DNA of 64,000 nt from Gracilibacter sp. BRH_c7a (GCA_001516055.1 LOEZ01000016.1:62001-126000), one strand, 5' to 3'; shown: positions 43,566 to 53,853, counted from the stretch's first letter. The notes: generated by a model from the letters alone, not told the origin. Numbers and translations are program-made.

Positions 43566-43988
43566 TTAGGACCTTGGGGCTACCCTGTGACCTAAGCCTA
43601 CCGCTACCTCGTCTAGATGAAGTAAACCAACCCCGAAAAAGACTGCCACACTAAGATGCTCACCCTTATGAGCAATACCAATCTTGCCACCAATATTTAG
43701 ACCGGCAGCCTTAATCATAACTTGATTAAGAGCTTCTCTGGTTGCACCGGCAACTGCACCTTCATCTCCATGAGTATCCTTGATTACACCTTCACGTTTA
43801 GAAGCAACAATAGCCCTTTCAATCAACTTCTTGATAGATGCCAGATAATCTCCACCGTAATCTACAGCAACTGTTTTGATACCTTTTATTAGAAACTGCT
43901 GTTTTAAGGCACTTTCTTCTTCCCTCGACTCACTCATAGCCATCCTTAAGGCGGCTAAAGCAACCGTTTTACTTTCTGTCACCATCAT
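43566..43988 (-). CDS. HutP-family RNA-binding protein
   Basis: A 140-residue protein resembling the HutP antiterminator family. The C-terminal half (ASKREGVIKDTHGDEGAVAGATREAL, GGKIGIAHKGEHLSVAVFFGVGLLHLDEVAVGLGHR) is the conserved part. In Bacillus, HutP binds its target RNA with histidine and Mg. No hut genes are near, so the target may be elsewhere or a different amino acid may be sensed. ATG 43988 has TTGGAG at a good distance. The azlCD exporter genes follow downstream behind a short terminator. Confidence 0.75.
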   Translation of the reverse strand: MMVTESKTVALAALRMAMSESREEESALKQQFLIKGIKTVAVDYGGDYLASIKKLIERAIVASKREGVIKDTHGDEGAVAGATREALNQVMIKAAGLNIGGKIGIAHKGEHLSVAVFFGVGLLHLDEVAVGLGHRVAPRS

Positions 43989-44040
43989 AGTATCTCCAAT
44001 CATCTTTGTGAATTATATTCCTTGTGATAGCTACTGACTA

Positions 44041-44925
44041 TTAGACTTCTACTTCCAACCAAGTATTATAAATATCCGCGGTAAAGCTATTCAAATCAGC
44101 AATCAGTGGTATGTTTATTAGGTATGATTCTCTTTCTGATTCTCTATTATTGGGTCTAAAGCATAACAATCCTTTTTGCAGATTCTCGATATTAGGCTCA
44201 ATGTATTGATAATTATTATTAAATAAAGATGGTTCGAGCAAATAAGCAGCAGCTACAACATCCCAATTATAAAAGCCATTTATTTTGAACATGTTCATCA
44301 TATCCTCGAACCAGTAACTACACTTCCTTGTTATATATTTTGCTATAGGCTTACTATTTGCTATCAATATTTTCTCGAAATCATCTTGTGTAAAAAAAGC
44401 ATCAAGACAATTGTTCCCTGTTATCACAGAGACATTCTTTCCATTTTTTAATACGCAATCAGCAGCAACAGGGTCACAAGAAAAATTCAATTCATCAAGA
44501 ATTTCTCCGTTAATAATTAGTTCTTGGGAAATACCTCCCATAATAACTATCTGTTTAGTTTTCATTAGAATTGTGCTATCTATCAGGTAGGCTGCCAACA
44601 AATTGGTCAGAGATCCTGTTGCCAGGATGGAGATATTTCCTTTATTATCATTTATTGTTTTCACAAGGAATTCCGCTGCTTCACTATTCAATGATTCCTT
44701 GTCCGGACAACCTTTAAGTATAGGGATGTCAGATCTCCCAATCTCCTTCAGCATGGCAGCTGTACAAGCATAAACGGTTTCTATATCACTATTCCCATAT
44801 GTCGTTGTTATACCGCAGATTTTTAAACTTTTTTTTCCTAATAAGTATAACAAGGCCAGTCCATCATCCACATCACAGCCGTGGATTCCCATAGTATTAT
44901 CACAATCAAAAATGATTTTTTCCAT
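44041..44925 (-). CDS. Inosine/uridine-preferring nucleoside hydrolase
   Basis: Hydrolyses ribonucleosides to base and ribose. The 294-residue protein has the N-terminal calcium site DCDNTMGIHGCDVDDGLAL (the DxD...DD pattern), the TTTYGN substrate segment, and LATGSLTNLLAAYL, all family marks. The C-terminal catalytic-His region is less clear to me (NWDVVAAAYLLEP supplies the conserved Asp). A single gene between the HutP-like gene and a membrane protein gene. Confidence 0.87.
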   Translation of the reverse strand: MEKIIFDCDNTMGIHGCDVDDGLALLYLLGKKSLKICGITTTYGNSDIETVYACTAAMLKEIGRSDIPILKGCPDKESLNSEAAEFLVKTINDNKGNISILATGSLTNLLAAYLIDSTILMKTKQIVIMGGISQELIINGEILDELNFSCDPVAADCVLKNGKNVSVITGNNCLDAFFTQDDFEKILIANSKPIAKYITRKCSYWFEDMMNMFKINGFYNWDVVAAAYLLEPSLFNNNYQYIEPNIENLQKGLLCFRPNNRESERESYLINIPLIADLNSFTADIYNTWLEVEV

Positions 44926-45011
44926 TAAATCTACACCTTCATACTAACTGCCATCTATTACTACAATTCTCCAAATAATATCAAAATCCTCTTCTCGCCT
45001 TAAAAAACTGT

Positions 45012-45506
45012 TCACGAAGCAGCAGGAGACTTAAGATGTACATCAAAGCTTTTTCTATCCCCATCTAATTCAAGATGATATCGAGTTTGATTTAAGATTA
45101 TTTCGACGGTCACCGGATAAGGAATATCAGTCGCATCTAAAGAAACTGAGCCTGGTTGAATATCAAAGCCTTCGGTATCTTTGTTTATTATTCCTACTAG
45201 TTCGTCATCTTGCCAGACTTTAACCGGTGAGTTCTCCGGAATAGTTATGAAAGTCAGTTTAACTGACTCGATAATCTTACTATCCTCTTTAAAGCCTTCA
45301 TCGATGTAATACTGATACTTAAAGGCTGGAGCATCGATATCCCCACTAAATTTCAGGTAGAAATCCACAGGATTCATGACAGATTTCATTTGGAACACTG
45401 CCAATAATACTACGCCCAAAACCATAATTCTTATTATTCTACCTTCTAACCTTTGTAAGAAGGAGTGTTTCTGGGTAAAGGAACTTCTCTTATTCCAGCG
45501 CATCAT
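45012..45506 (-). CDS. Membrane-anchored protein of unknown function
   Basis: A 164-residue protein with a basic N-terminus, one hydrophobic helix (IIRIMVLGVVLLAVFQM, about 24-40) and an extracytoplasmic beta-rich domain (VKLTFITIPENSPVKVWQDDELVGII, VTVEIILNQTRYHLEL). I do not recognise a named family. It is encoded directly after the flavoprotein gene, 39 bp away, which suggests co-transcription. Two adjacent ATG codons (45506, 45503) follow TGAGGTG. Confidence 0.7.
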   Translation of the reverse strand: MMRWNKRSSFTQKHSFLQRLEGRIIRIMVLGVVLLAVFQMKSVMNPVDFYLKFSGDIDAPAFKYQYYIDEGFKEDSKIIESVKLTFITIPENSPVKVWQDDELVGIINKDTEGFDIQPGSVSLDATDIPYPVTVEIILNQTRYHLELDGDRKSFDVHLKSPAAS

Positions 45507-45544
45507 ATTTCACCTCAGTAATATGTATGCACGTGAAATATTTG

Positions 45545-46807
45545 TCAGACCGTTGTCAACACATATTCCGCAGCCCTTCTTCCAGCTTTATAACCAGTAG
45601 AGAATGCTGCTTGTAAGTTATAACCGCCTGTAACCCCATCGATATCTATAACTTCTCCAGCCCAAAATAGTCCTTTGACGATTCGTGACTCCATAGTTGC
45701 CGGATTGATCTGTTTGACATCTACTCCACCAGAAGTAACAATAGCTACGCCCATCCCTAGAGTTGAAGTAATGGTCATATCAAGTTCCTGTAAGAGAGCA
45801 ATAAGTCTTTTTCTTTCTTCTTTTTTTATTTGATTAACAGGCTTTTCCGGATTTATTTCCGATAACTTAATAATAACGGGGATCATACTTTTAGGAAGAA
45901 GATCATCTAAGGAATTATGGAGCTGTTTGTTCTTATATTTATTGAAATCCCTCTGAAGCCGTAGATCCAATTGTTCTCTAGTAAGAGCAGGTTTAAGATT
46001 AATCTTTATTTTAATTTTATGTTTATCTCGGAGTGCAAAGGAAGCAATCCTGCTCAATGTCAGGATAATCGGACCGGAAACCCCAAAATGAGTAAACAAC
46101 ATTTCCCCAAACTCTTCTCCTTTTTTCCGTCCATTTACCCAGACCGAAGCAGTTACGTTACGCAGATTCAGCCCTTGAAGTGTCTTGGGCCATTCTTCCA
46201 TAGTGCGCAAGGGTACGAGTGCAGGTAACGGTTCTATAACCTTGTGGCCCACCTGCTTAGCAAACAAATATCCGTCTCCTGTTGACCCTGTTCCTGGATA
46301 AGATGAGCCTCCCGTTGCTACAATCACCGAATTGGCTTTAATTATCTCTCCTGAACCTTCTAGTTGGATACCATAAACACTTTGATTTTTTACGATTACT
46401 TGTTTTACTGCTTGACCATAAATAATATTAACTCCTGAATCGATTAGATATTTCTTTAACGCCTTCACAATTACTTCCGAATCATCAGCTTCCGGAAATA
46501 CCCTTCCGCCACGCTCTATTTTTGTTGTAACATTGTATTTTTCAAAAAACTGAATAAGTGCATAATTATCAAGCTCTTTCAAAGAAGCAAACAGAAATTT
46601 ACCATTCCCAGGATAGTAATTTACAAAGTTTGCAATATCTCCGGCATTCGTCAGATTACATCTTCCTTTACCCGAAATAGCTATCTTACTTCCTAACCTG
46701 TTCTTCTTCTCAATTAACACCACTTCTATACCTTTAGATGCTGCTTGCCCGGCAGCCATCATTCCGGCTGCTCCTCCACCAACAACAATTATCTTCTTCA
46801 CAGACAT
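45545..46807 (-). CDS. HI0933/YhiN-family FAD-dependent oxidoreductase
   Basis: A 420-residue flavoprotein with the Rossmann motif VVGGGAAGMMAAGQAA at the N-terminus, KIAISGKGRCNLTN, ATGGSSYPGTGSTGDGY, and the C-terminal FAD motif LFWAGEVIDIDGVTGGYNLQAAFSTG. This family is widespread and binds FAD; its physiological substrate has not been settled. Two genes, this one and the 164-residue membrane protein gene, appear to form an operon. Confidence 0.9.
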   Translation of the reverse strand: MSVKKIIVVGGGAAGMMAAGQAASKGIEVVLIEKKNRLGSKIAISGKGRCNLTNAGDIANFVNYYPGNGKFLFASLKELDNYALIQFFEKYNVTTKIERGGRVFPEADDSEVIVKALKKYLIDSGVNIIYGQAVKQVIVKNQSVYGIQLEGSGEIIKANSVIVATGGSSYPGTGSTGDGYLFAKQVGHKVIEPLPALVPLRTMEEWPKTLQGLNLRNVTASVWVNGRKKGEEFGEMLFTHFGVSGPIILTLSRIASFALRDKHKIKIKINLKPALTREQLDLRLQRDFNKYKNKQLHNSLDDLLPKSMIPVIIKLSEINPEKPVNQIKKEERKRLIALLQELDMTITSTLGMGVAIVTSGGVDVKQINPATMESRIVKGLFWAGEVIDIDGVTGGYNLQAAFSTGYKAGRRAAEYVLTTV

Positions 46808-46900
46808 TATTTACCTTCTTACTCCCTTATGCAAAACTATTTAGCTTTATTATTCTTCCGATTACTTTTAAATCTAATTCATCATATTTAATTTGAGTAA

Positions 46901-47938
46901 CTAGTAGAGAATACCTTTTAGGCCAGGATCCTTAGCTGCACAAGCCATACATAAAGCAGGTTCAAGTTTGTGGAATATCTGTTTCCCACATTTATCACAA
47001 TACCTAGCCTTGGTCTCACAGAGCAGGATCTTTCCATTAATATATCTGGATGATAATGCTGCATACGTTATTTTCATTGCTTCAGGGCCACAGATATTAA
47101 CACATCTACCACACTGGACACATTTAATTGGTTCAAATATCAAAAGAATCTTATTATCTTTTTCTATCTGCTGTAACGCATTTTGAGGGCAAATTTTAGA
47201 ACATACCCCACAACCCGTACAATTATTTTCATCTACTTTTACAGTTTTATATGGGATTTTTAATTCTTGAAAAGATTTAAGAGCTTCCGTAATCCACTCA
47301 CGTGTTTTTGGTATGGTATAAGCCTCTTCAGCCATAATATTCGGAAATAAATCTTTAACCTTCTTTTTTCCTTGTTCCTTTAAGTTAATTCTTTTTTTGG
47401 TTATACTTCTTTGATTATTCACAGTTTTATTAACTAACTGGCCATCATCTTTATTGGGAACAACCTTTATCTCCACACGCGGATGCTCCAACCATGCTTC
47501 ATGAATCTCCTTAAAGAAACCAACACTAACTGCACAAGCTTCTCTATCTGCACAAGCTCCACAATCACCTGTCAATACCTTAACTTCTTTATTAATTGCA
47601 AGAATCATCAACACCGTCCAGGCATCTTTATCCAACATTCCCAGACAAGAAATCTCATATCCTTGCGCCTCGGCTAAAGGACAATTCAGGATAACTTGTT
47701 CGCTATCAAAAAGATATTCTCTTAGGTTATCCATATCTTTATCTGCAAATCCATCGCTCGGACAAACAGACATGCATACTCCACATTCCGTACATTTTTC
47801 TTGGATAATGTTTTTATTTTCACTAATCGCCTCATGGGGACAGGATTGGATACATTCTCTACATTCCTTGGGATAAGGTTTTTTTATATTCAGACAGTTC
47901 TTTGAACGAAAAATCATCTGTTTCCTATTAAACATCAT
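46901..47938 (-). CDS. Polyferredoxin with C-terminal CxxC zinc-ribbon-like module
   Basis: A 345-residue cytoplasmic protein with four ferredoxin-type cysteine motifs: CRECIQSCP and CTECGVCMSVCP near the N-terminus, CTGCGVCSKICP and CVQCGRCVNICG later. The middle has further Cys (NCPLAEAQGYEISC, GDCGACADREACAV). The C-terminus has CDKCGKQ and CMACA, resembling a rubredoxin-like or zinc-ribbon knuckle. It probably transfers electrons to an unknown partner. Monocistronic. I do not recognise a specific named family. Confidence 0.75.
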   Translation of the reverse strand: MMFNRKQMIFRSKNCLNIKKPYPKECRECIQSCPHEAISENKNIIQEKCTECGVCMSVCPSDGFADKDMDNLREYLFDSEQVILNCPLAEAQGYEISCLGMLDKDAWTVLMILAINKEVKVLTGDCGACADREACAVSVGFFKEIHEAWLEHPRVEIKVVPNKDDGQLVNKTVNNQRSITKKRINLKEQGKKKVKDLFPNIMAEEAYTIPKTREWITEALKSFQELKIPYKTVKVDENNCTGCGVCSKICPQNALQQIEKDNKILLIFEPIKCVQCGRCVNICGPEAMKITYAALSSRYINGKILLCETKARYCDKCGKQIFHKLEPALCMACAAKDPGLKGILY

Positions 47939-48253
47939 CTTTCAACCCCAATCATATACATTTAAATCATATATATAAAAAATGAACTAAATACTTCATT
48001 TTTCGGTAATCTAATTAAAAATAATTAAATCTATTTTAATTATAACATAATATTATAATAATACTTCATAATTATCTCTATTTTTTAATCTAAAAAAGAT
48101 ATTTAAAACAAGTCAAACTAATATATTTTCATTTGCTCTTATAGTTTCAAAACTCAAGTTTTTAATTCTATATAATTTTACCACAATTGATATCTATATC
48201 AACAATTAATCGATATTTCTCATAAGCTATTCTAGAACACATCACTATATTAC

Positions 48254-48284
48254 AATAAAAAATACAGCCTAATCAAACTGTATT
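48254..48284 (-). terminator. Second hairpin downstream of lactate permease 1
   Basis: AATACAG and CTGTATT arms around ten bases; on the minus strand the hairpin is followed by TTTTTATTG. It may be a back-up terminator. Confidence 0.5.
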
Positions 48285-48358
48285 AGTTTTGCTCTGTTAT
48301 GAATCATTATTATGAAGTATACAAATATAAAGATAATTTTCTTGGTTACATAATGATT

Positions 48359-48390
48359 AACGGGAAAGAGCATCAATACTCTTTCCCGTT
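48359..48390 (-). terminator. Terminator of lactate permease 1
   Basis: AACGGGAAAGAG and CTCTTTCCCGTT arms with an eight-base loop. It lies about 40 bp beyond the stop codon. Confidence 0.82.
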
Positions 48391-48427
48391 ATAATTATTC
48401 TCTATTATTCTAATTGGCTAAGTTATT

Positions 48428-50269
48428 TTACAGTTGTCCGTTTAATTTCTTAAGTCTAGCTTTATTAGTGGCTAGTACGTAGATAACTGCAGCATAGAAG
48501 GCAACAAGAATTATAGTTCCTAAGTTGAACGCACCTTGGGACTGCCAGTAGAGGTAGGCATATCCGAAAGCACCAGGAATGAGTGCGTAGTACAGGAATA
48601 CCATGAAGGTTCTGCGGATAACATCTCCTTCTCTACCTACGAAACCAACCACTGCGGAAGCTGCAACAACGTTGTGGATACAGATAACGTTACCGGCAGC
48701 ACCACCGATAGCTTGAAGAGCAACAATCCATACAGGCCATACATTTGCCATTGGAGCTAAGGCAGAATTGTTTTCTACAATGATTTGAGCTGTTTTGAAT
48801 TGGAAGAGAGAGAATGTCATGTTACTAACTGTATTGGAACCAGCAACGAACGCTCCCAATCCACCAATGATTGGAGCAAATAACGGCCATAGTCCACCGG
48901 TCAGGGCAAAAGTAGCTTCCGCTAAAGCGTAAGGCATTTTCAGTAAGCCAGCTGACCCGCCACCGGAGTTGATGAACACCTGAACCATAGGCACGGTGAA
49001 GATAAGAGCAGTACTTGCGGTAACAATAGTTCTTCCAGCTGTTTTCCAAGCTTTGGCATACGCATCTGTCTTCATGCCATGAACAAAGAAGGTTAGCAGG
49101 GAAACTACAATGAAGATACTTCCAGGGGAATAAGCAAATCCAAACTTAGGAGTGATTCCTCCAACTGTTGGAAAGGATATTACGATGCTATTAAGCCATG
49201 CTTTAACAGGAGGTACGAGACGAGTAAAGAGGATAAAGGCTGCAACACCCAGGTAAGGAGTCCAAGCCATTAAAGTACTCATACCACCTGGCTTCTCGAC
49301 ATAATGAATATCGATAGATCCGTTCCAAGATGGATCCCAGTCTTTCTTATCCATGAAGTCCCATTCTTCTTTAGGCATTAGGAAACCATTCTTAGCTGCT
49401 ACAACAACGATAAGAAGACCAGTAAGACCACCAATCATTGAAGTAAGCTCATAGGCAATACTATTTACAATCATATAAGGAATTGTCATTGCAAAAGCTG
49501 CAAATATTGCAAAAGGCCAGATTGCAAGACCTTCGGAGTAAGACTTGTTCTTACCAAAGAGACGAGTTAAGAAGGCAACAAGAATAAGAGGAATGAAAAT
49601 CCCTCCGACAAAGTGCAACAGGGCTGTTTTTTGAGCAAAAACAGCTACGAAATTATCAAAATAAGCAACTTGATCAAGCGTATCACCATTCATGTAACCC
49701 ATGCCAATAGCTTCAGCAAATTGATTAACGCTTGTGTCTGTTCCTGCACCAAGACCATTAGCAACACCCGTACGCATCGGAGTACCAATTGCTCCGAAGG
49801 AAACAGGCGTACTTTGGATGATCATAGTGGAGATAACAGCAGCGAAGGCTGGGAATCCCAGACCTAACAATAAAGGAGCTGCAACTGCTGCAGGAGTACC
49901 GAAGCCTGAAGCTCCTTCGATGAAGGAACCAAATAACCAAGCAACGATGATAACCTGAACACGTCTGTCTCCAGTAATACCAGTTAAACTATTTCTAATC
50001 TGGTGAAGACCACCACTCTCCATAACGGTATAAAGAAGAAGAATAGATCCAAAGATAATATAGAGCAGACTAACAGCTACTATAATACCATTGAAAGTTC
50101 CTCCAGCGATCTGGGCAGGTGATAATCCCCAGACGAAGTAAGCGACAATAACAACAGTAATGTAAGATAATGGCATAGCCTTACTGGCAGGCCATCTTAG
50201 ACCAACTAGGAAAACAGCAACTACGATAATAGGAAGTAAAGCTAAAAACCCTTGCATTCCAATACTCAT
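48428..50269 (-). CDS. lldP: L-lactate permease (LctP/LldP family), copy 1
   Basis: Membrane symporter for lactate and related 2-hydroxy acids. The 613-residue protein has about twelve to fourteen hydrophobic helices and family landmarks [73 protein letters not shown] and [16 protein letters not shown]. Start ATG 50269 follows AAAGGAGG. Nearly identical to copy 2 over most of its length, so the pair arose by recent duplication or is kept similar by gene conversion. Preceded by its own GntR gene and a long leader. Confidence 0.95.
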   Translation of the reverse strand: MSIGMQGFLALLPIIVVAVFLVGLRWPASKAMPLSYITVVIVAYFVWGLSPAQIAGGTFNGIIVAVSLLYIIFGSILLLYTVMESGGLHQIRNSLTGITGDRRVQVIIVAWLFGSFIEGASGFGTPAAVAAPLLLGLGFPAFAAVISTMIIQSTPVSFGAIGTPMRTGVANGLGAGTDTSVNQFAEAIGMGYMNGDTLDQVAYFDNFVAVFAQKTALLHFVGGIFIPLILVAFLTRLFGKNKSYSEGLAIWPFAIFAAFAMTIPYMIVNSIAYELTSMIGGLTGLLIVVVAAKNGFLMPKEEWDFMDKKDWDPSWNGSIDIHYVEKPGGMSTLMAWTPYLGVAAFILFTRLVPPVKAWLNSIVISFPTVGGITPKFGFAYSPGSIFIVVSLLTFFVHGMKTDAYAKAWKTAGRTIVTASTALIFTVPMVQVFINSGGGSAGLLKMPYALAEATFALTGGLWPLFAPIIGGLGAFVAGSNTVSNMTFSLFQFKTAQIIVENNSALAPMANVWPVWIVALQAIGGAAGNVICIHNVVAASAVVGFVGREGDVIRRTFMVFLYYALIPGAFGYAYLYWQSQGAFNLGTIILVAFYAAVIYVLATNKARLKKLNGQL

Positions 50270-50494
50270 GTATGTTCCTCCTTTAAAAATAATACTTAAA
50301 AATCAAAATAATTTCGAAAATGAATGATTAATTTAGTGATATTATATTATAGGTAAAAACTTAAAATTTTATAATATAGAAAAGTTAAATAATGAATAGC
50401 TCATAGAAATCACTAAATTAATTCAACTAACTGAATTTACATCCCCCCTTTGCGATTTAAAATAACCTACCACCTCCTATTTGAATAATACTAC

Positions 50495-50505
50495 TGGTCT
50501 GGCCA
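50495..50505. promoter_or_regulatory. Operator-like dyad of permease 1
   Basis: Read on the minus strand TGGCCAGACCA, one mismatch from the FadR-subfamily GntR half-site pattern TGGTNNNACCA. It sits just downstream of an A+T-rich -10-like region and about 225 bp before the permease start, a position matched in the other two units. Confidence 0.5.
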
Positions 50506-50732
50506 CATTAATATAATATAAGTTTACCAGTTGTACTATATTCTATACTAATTATTTAGAATATTACAATAGTCTAAATTTTAGATACTTTTTACAAAAT
50601 ATAAAATATTTGATAAGTTTCAGTTAATTACGACAATTACCAACATATATTTTTACACCTTTCGCAATTCGTAATATTTTTAAGCTATCTTTTTTATTAA
50701 TGCATAATAAAACCAAGGCTCTCACTTCCCTA

Positions 50733-50778
50733 TACATAAGGAACAAGCAAATCTTAAGATTTGCTTGTTCCTTATGTA
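50733..50778. repeat. 46-bp perfect palindrome
   Basis: Arms of 23 bases with no spacer; the centre reads AAATCTTAAGATTT and the outer part ACATAAGGAACAAGC. It is not followed by a T-run on either strand, so it is not an ordinary terminator. It lies between the GntR 1 terminator and the permease 1 promoter. Confidence 0.85.
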
Positions 50779-50804
50779 ACAAATAATTTGCTATATTATT
50801 CACT

Positions 50805-50848
50805 AAAATGTCGTTAAAAAAACATAATTATTTTTTTAACGACATTTT
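50805..50848 (-). terminator. Terminator of GntR 1
   Basis: An 18-bp stem, AAAATGTCGTTAAAAAAA with its complement, around an eight-base loop, 15 bp beyond the stop codon. Confidence 0.82.
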
Positions 50849-50862
50849 ATGCATTCTCAAAT

Positions 50863-51579
50863 TTATAAACATTTTGAAATCTCTTTTTCCACTCCATTAA
50901 GATGTTCAAGCATTTGGAACCTTGCTTCATCACTATCTCTGTATTTAATTGCTATATAAATTTTTTCATGTTCCTTATATAATAATTCTGGAGTATATTT
51001 TCCTTCATAAAGCTTAGGCCGGGTTGCATGAATTAAATGTTGAAGATTGTCGGATATTGCATCCATTAGCCTAATGGTTATTTTATTATGAGTAGCAACG
51101 GCAATCGTATAGTGAAACATCATATCGGCCTTCTCACTGACAGTCCCCATATTGCTGAAATTATTCTTCATCTTTTCTAATGCTTGAGTAAGCTGGTATA
51201 TTTCCTTATCTGTCGCTCTCTCGGCTGCATAGCCAACTGCCTGAACTTCGATCATTTTTCTAACTTCAAGCATCTCCAGGATAGATCCCTTATCCAGATA
51301 AAGCGACCAAGCCAGAGATGCCATCATGGATTCCGGCTGAATATGTTTTATAAAAGTTCCTTCTCCCGTGCGTACTTCCAGAACACCCATCATCTCTAAC
51401 GCACTGAGGGCTTCTCTGATAGATGATCTGCTTACTTTAAAACTCTCCACAAGCTCGCGTTCTGACGGAAGTTTATCACCGGGCTTTATATAACCATCTA
51501 TCAGTAATTGTCTAATTTGATCTATTATTTCTTCATAGATTTTTTTCGTTTTTATTGGTTTGAGCTCTACATGCACCAA
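50863..51579 (-). CDS. FadR-type GntR regulator 1 (lactate-responsive, LldR-like)
   Basis: A 238-residue GntR/FCD transcription factor. The winged-helix part has KPGDKLPSERELVESFKVSR and SIREALSALEMMGVLEVRTGEGTFI; the C-terminal FCD domain has the conserved His/Asp pattern (FHYTIAVATHNKI, EHEKIYIAI). It is followed by lactate permease 1 on the same strand, so it most likely controls uptake in response to lactate, as LldR does in other bacteria. Its paralogues precede the other two permeases. Confidence 0.88.
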   Translation of the reverse strand: MVHVELKPIKTKKIYEEIIDQIRQLLIDGYIKPGDKLPSERELVESFKVSRSSIREALSALEMMGVLEVRTGEGTFIKHIQPESMMASLAWSLYLDKGSILEMLEVRKMIEVQAVGYAAERATDKEIYQLTQALEKMKNNFSNMGTVSEKADMMFHYTIAVATHNKITIRLMDAISDNLQHLIHATRPKLYEGKYTPELLYKEHEKIYIAIKYRDSDEARFQMLEHLNGVEKEISKCL

Positions 51580-51722
51580 ACGGACCTCCCTGAGATATAT
51601 TCTTTTATATTATAGATACCTTCAACTATATCATAGACGATTAAATTATCATAGATGATGGCTTACATCAATAGCACTTATAATAATCTATTTTCTAGAT
51701 CCACCATATAATTATAAATTAA

Positions 51723-51752
51723 TGACGGGAAAGGGTTAACCCTTTCCCGTCA
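51723..51752 (-). terminator. Hairpin terminator of lactate permease 2
   Basis: A 30-bp perfect palindrome: TGACGGGAAAGGG with its complement around TTAA, followed by a T-rich stretch on the minus strand. The sequence core is shared with the permease 1 terminator. Confidence 0.8.
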
Positions 51753-51779
51753 CTTACACTGCAGATAGTATTTTACAAC

Positions 51780-53630
51780 TTACTTGGCTGATATCGAGCC
51801 ATTCAGCTTCGCCAACCTGCTCTTATTGGTAGCAATAATATAGATTACTGCTGCATAGAAGAGAACAAGAAGTATGGTTCCCAAGTTGAATGCACCTTGA
51901 GACTGCCAGTAGAGATAAGCATAACCGAAGGATCCAGGAACTAGTGCGTAGTATAGGAAAACCATGAATGTTCTGCGGATAACATCTCCTTCTCTACCAA
52001 CGAAGCCAACCACCGCGGAAGCTGCAACAACGTTATGAATACAGATAACGTTACCGGCAGCACCACCGATAGCTTGAAGAGCAACAATCCATACAGGCCA
52101 TACAGTTGCCATTGGAGCTAAGGCAGAATTGTTTTCTACAATAATCTGGGCTGTCTTGAACTGGAAGAGAGAGAATGTCATGTTACTAACTGTATTGGAA
52201 CCGGCAACGAATGCTCCCAATCCACCAATGATTGGAGCAAATATTGGCCATAATCCGCCAGTAAGGGCGAAAGTAGCTTCCGCTAGAGCGTAAGGCATTT
52301 TCAGTAAACCAGCTGAACCGCCACCGGAATTGATGAACACCTGAACCATCGGCACGGTGAAGATAAGAGCTGTACTAGCGGTAAGGATAGTTCTGCCGGC
52401 TGTTTTCCAAGCTTTGGCATAAGCATCGCTCTTCATTCCATGAACCAAGAAGGTCAGCAAGGAAACTACGATAAAGATGGTTCCGGGAGAATATCCAATA
52501 CCAAATTTAGGAGTGATTCCTCCAATAGTCGGGAAGGTAATGGTTATACTATTTAACCATGCTTTAACAGGAGGTACAAGACGGGTGAAGAGAATGAGGC
52601 CAGCAACGCCGACATAAGGAATCCAAGCCATTAAAGTACTCATACCGCCTGGCTTTTCGACATATTCGACTTCGAGGGAACCTGTCCAAGATGGATCCCA
52701 GTCTTTCTTATCCATGAAGTCCCATTCTTCTTTAGGCATTAGGAAACCATTCTTAGCTGCTACAACAACGATAAGCAGACCTGTAAGACCACCAAGCATT
52801 GAAGTAAGCTCATAGGCAATACTATTGACGATCATATAAGGTACTGTCATTGCAAAAGCTGCAAATAGAGCAAAAGGCCAGATTGCTATACCTTCGGAGT
52901 AAGACTTGTTCTTACCGAACAGTCGGGTTAAGAAAGAAACAAGAATAAGAGGAATCAGTATTCCTCCAACAAAGTGCAACAGGGCTGTTTTCTGAGCAAA
53001 TATGGCTACAAAATTGTCAAAATAAGCAATTTGGTCAACCGTATCACCATTCATATAGCCCATACCAATTGCTTCAGCAAATTGGTTAACACTAGTGTCT
53101 GTTCCAACTCCAAGACCATTAGCAACTCCAGTACGCATCGGAGTACCAACTGCTCCGAAGGAAACAGGAGTACTTTGGATAATCATTCCGGAGATAACCG
53201 CTGCAAAAGCAGGGAAGCCGAGACCCAACAGTAAAGGACACGCAACTGCTGCAGGAGTACCGAAGCCTGAAGCACCTTCGATGAAGGAACCAAATAACCA
53301 AGCAACGATGATAACCTGAACACGTCTGTCTCCAGTAATACCAGTTAAACTATTTCTAATCTGATGAAGTCCACCGCTCTCCATAACGGTATATAAAACA
53401 AGAATGGATCCAAAGATGATATATAGAAGACTAATGGCAACTATAATACCATTAAAAGATCCACCGGCGATTTGGGCAGGTGATAATCCCCAAACGAAAT
53501 AAGCAATAATTACAACAGTAATATAAGATAATGGCATCGCCTTACTGGCAGGCCATCTTAAACCAACTAGGAAAATAGCAACTACGATAATTGGCAGTAA
53601 CGCCAAAAATCCTTGCATACCTATACTCAT
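51780..53630 (-). CDS. lldP: L-lactate permease (LctP/LldP family), copy 2
   Basis: A 616-residue lactate symporter, almost identical to copy 1 in protein sequence and with long identical DNA stretches (compare 48720-48840 with 52079-52199). Differences concentrate at the C-terminus ([13 protein letters not shown] here) and in the loop after the DWDPSW segment. Landmarks [24 protein letters not shown] and [14 protein letters not shown] are intact. ATG 53630 follows AAGGAGG. Served by GntR 2 upstream and its own leader. Confidence 0.95.
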   Translation of the reverse strand: MSIGMQGFLALLPIIVVAIFLVGLRWPASKAMPLSYITVVIIAYFVWGLSPAQIAGGSFNGIIVAISLLYIIFGSILVLYTVMESGGLHQIRNSLTGITGDRRVQVIIVAWLFGSFIEGASGFGTPAAVACPLLLGLGFPAFAAVISGMIIQSTPVSFGAVGTPMRTGVANGLGVGTDTSVNQFAEAIGMGYMNGDTVDQIAYFDNFVAIFAQKTALLHFVGGILIPLILVSFLTRLFGKNKSYSEGIAIWPFALFAAFAMTVPYMIVNSIAYELTSMLGGLTGLLIVVVAAKNGFLMPKEEWDFMDKKDWDPSWTGSLEVEYVEKPGGMSTLMAWIPYVGVAGLILFTRLVPPVKAWLNSITITFPTIGGITPKFGIGYSPGTIFIVVSLLTFLVHGMKSDAYAKAWKTAGRTILTASTALIFTVPMVQVFINSGGGSAGLLKMPYALAEATFALTGGLWPIFAPIIGGLGAFVAGSNTVSNMTFSLFQFKTAQIIVENNSALAPMATVWPVWIVALQAIGGAAGNVICIHNVVAASAVVGFVGREGDVIRRTFMVFLYYALVPGSFGYAYLYWQSQGAFNLGTILLVLFYAAVIYIIATNKSRLAKLNGSISAK

Positions 53631-53853
53631 GTATCTTCCTCCTTAATATAAATATAAATGTAAGAAAGTAACAAGTCCAAAATATTGGGTCCCTGAAAAA
53701 AAATATAATAATGTCATAAGCTTCAGACTAAGTTCTGTCTATAATGTTATAGTCTAAACACGGGTACCCAAAAACTAAAAAATACTGATACATCCCCCCT
53801 CCTAAAAAAGTATCAACATCTTTTAGCGACCACCCCCTATTAACTCTCTTTGC

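Larger units (their letters stand above)
47939..48427. other. 489-bp A+T-rich gene-free stretch
   Basis: No supported coding frame. It contains the polyferredoxin upstream region and two hairpins (48261-48290 and 48359-48390) downstream of lactate permease copy 1. Nothing else recognised. Confidence 0.7.
50270..50862. other. Regulatory region between GntR 1 and lactate permease 1
   Basis: 593 bp with no gene. On the minus strand it runs from the GntR terminator (50805-50848) through a 46-bp perfect palindrome (50733-50778) and an operator-like dyad (50495-50505) to a leader of about 225 nt containing G-rich segments (AGGAGGTGG, GGGGGGATGT) and the permease ribosome-binding site. Confidence 0.7.

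Noticed and set aside
49758-49940. 60-67-codon minus-strand frames repeated in all three permease genes (also 53119-53301, 56448-56651)
   Set aside because: They recur only because the permease genes are homologous. They are alternative-frame shadows with no start signals.
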